A stretch of 5,039 nt of DNA, from the NCBI GenBank assembly GCA_030618975.1, contig JAUXCH010000432.1:1-5039 (forward strand), given 5' to 3'. The position numbers were made by a program, and so were the translations under genes. Below, piece by piece: positions 4,645 to 5,039 of the stretch (position 1 is the first letter of the stretch; every line of letters starts with the position of its first letter). Source of the DNA: Planctomycetia bacterium. Its GTDB lineage: Bacteria; Planctomycetota; PLA2; JAEUHO01. The notes under the pieces are model-generated. The model had not been told where the DNA came from and made no database searches. It worked only from the letters and a program-made list of their open reading frames with translations.

Positions 4645-5039
4645 CTACGGGAGAACGAGCGCCACCGGGGTGACGCGGCTCTCGCGGACCACGACCTTCG
4701 TGCGCACCTGCCGCCCGCCCCAGTCGGCCCGGACCTCGACCACGCCGGCTTCGACACGCTCCAGCCGGCGAAACCCCAGATGGTCCGTGAAGGGGTCCAC
4801 GCGTTGACGCCCGCCCTGCTCGTCCACCCAGGCGCCCCTCGACGGCGTCCGGAGATGGATCGTCGCAAAGGGCAGGGGTTCTCCCTCCGCGTCCGTTACG
4901 TGCACGTCCAGGGCGCCACCCCCGGGCTCCCGGAGCGTGAGTTCGACCACGCGGCCGGCCTCGACGTGGAGGGTGCCCTCGAGCGGCAGGAGGCCGATCG
5001 CGTGGACGACCACCCTGTGCGACCGGACCGGGAGGTTCA
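4645..5039 (-). CDS. Carboxypeptidase-regulatory-like domain protein, 3' part
   Basis: The frame enters from the right edge (no start is needed: codons continue upstream of the GTG at 5013 as NLPVRSHR) and ends at a TAG at 4647-4645, giving about 130 visible residues. The pattern is an immunoglobulin-like beta fold of the carboxypeptidase-regulatory (transthyretin-like) type: a lead-in strand EAGRVVELTLREPGGG, then LDVHVTDAEGEPLPFATIHL (the V-x-D-x-x-G-x-P-L-x-x-A motif), a T-D-x-x-G-F-R-R-L turn, E-A-G-V-V-E-V-R-A strands and a final VTPVALVLP strand. Such domains usually occur in tandem in large secreted or outer-membrane proteins, and this is probably the last one. No catalytic residues are visible. 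It runs convergently toward the chimeric ORF, with a 143-bp gap (4502-4644) in which I see no clear terminator. Confidence 0.75.
   Translation of the reverse strand, partial: NLPVRSHRVVVHAIGLLPLEGTLHVEAGRVVELTLREPGGGALDVHVTDAEGEPLPFATIHLRTPSRGAWVDEQGGRQRVDPFTDHLGFRRLERVEAGVVEVRADWGGRQVRTKVVVRESRVTPVALVLP

Noticed and set aside
3270..4868. A 532-codon open frame on the minus strand across the right half
   Set aside because: It runs antisense through the 3336-3965 gene, the methyltransferase fragment and the duplicated tail, and is Arg/Pro/Ser-rich with no motif. It is a shadow of GC-rich coding DNA.

Overview
The window is GC-rich bacterial DNA (strong G/C third-position bias in most coding frames). 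Its secreted or membrane-anchored hypothetical proteins, a carboxypeptidase-regulatory-like domain protein and loose gene packing would suit a Planctomycetota, Myxococcota or similar large-genome lineage. That placement is inference: no rRNA, tRNA or marker gene is present. No CRISPR array and no recognisable complete metabolic or defence operon is present.

Layout, left to right. (1) Positions 1-120 read as the tail of an upstream gene whose TGA overlaps the ATG of the next gene (TGATG). (2) Positions 120-1289 encode a 389-residue exported protein of unknown function whose C-terminus looks like two related small beta modules in tandem. (3) Positions 1290-2225 hold no intact gene. They contain a hairpin, the decayed zinc-ribbon C-terminus of an IS91-family (Y2 rolling-circle) transposase frameshifted by a 13-bp triplication, and a perfect 30-bp palindrome. 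(4) On the minus strand, 2226-3176 encodes a membrane-targeted fibre-like protein. Its stalk has 17 consecutive I-x-x-N heptads, the signature of trimeric coiled coils with asparagine at core position d, followed by a beta-rich tip domain. (5) Divergent from it, 3336-3965 encodes a second small N-anchored coiled-coil protein, with a stem-loop just after its stop. (6) Positions 3966-4502 are a mosaic of remnants: an unidentified coding-like stretch, a fragment of an RlmI/COG1092-type rRNA methyltransferase, and a 96% identical copy of the last 125 bp of the first gene joined in frame. (7) On the minus strand, 4645-5039 is the 3' end of a protein with a carboxypeptidase-regulatory-like beta domain.

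The genes do not form an obvious pathway. The most coherent unit is the divergent pair in the middle, two anchored coiled-coil proteins sharing a 159-bp intergenic region. The flanks look like a rearrangement-prone accessory region in which IS91 decay and partial gene duplication produced chimeric debris. The strongest observations are the N-at-d fibre and the chimeric methyltransferase/duplicated-tail ORF.
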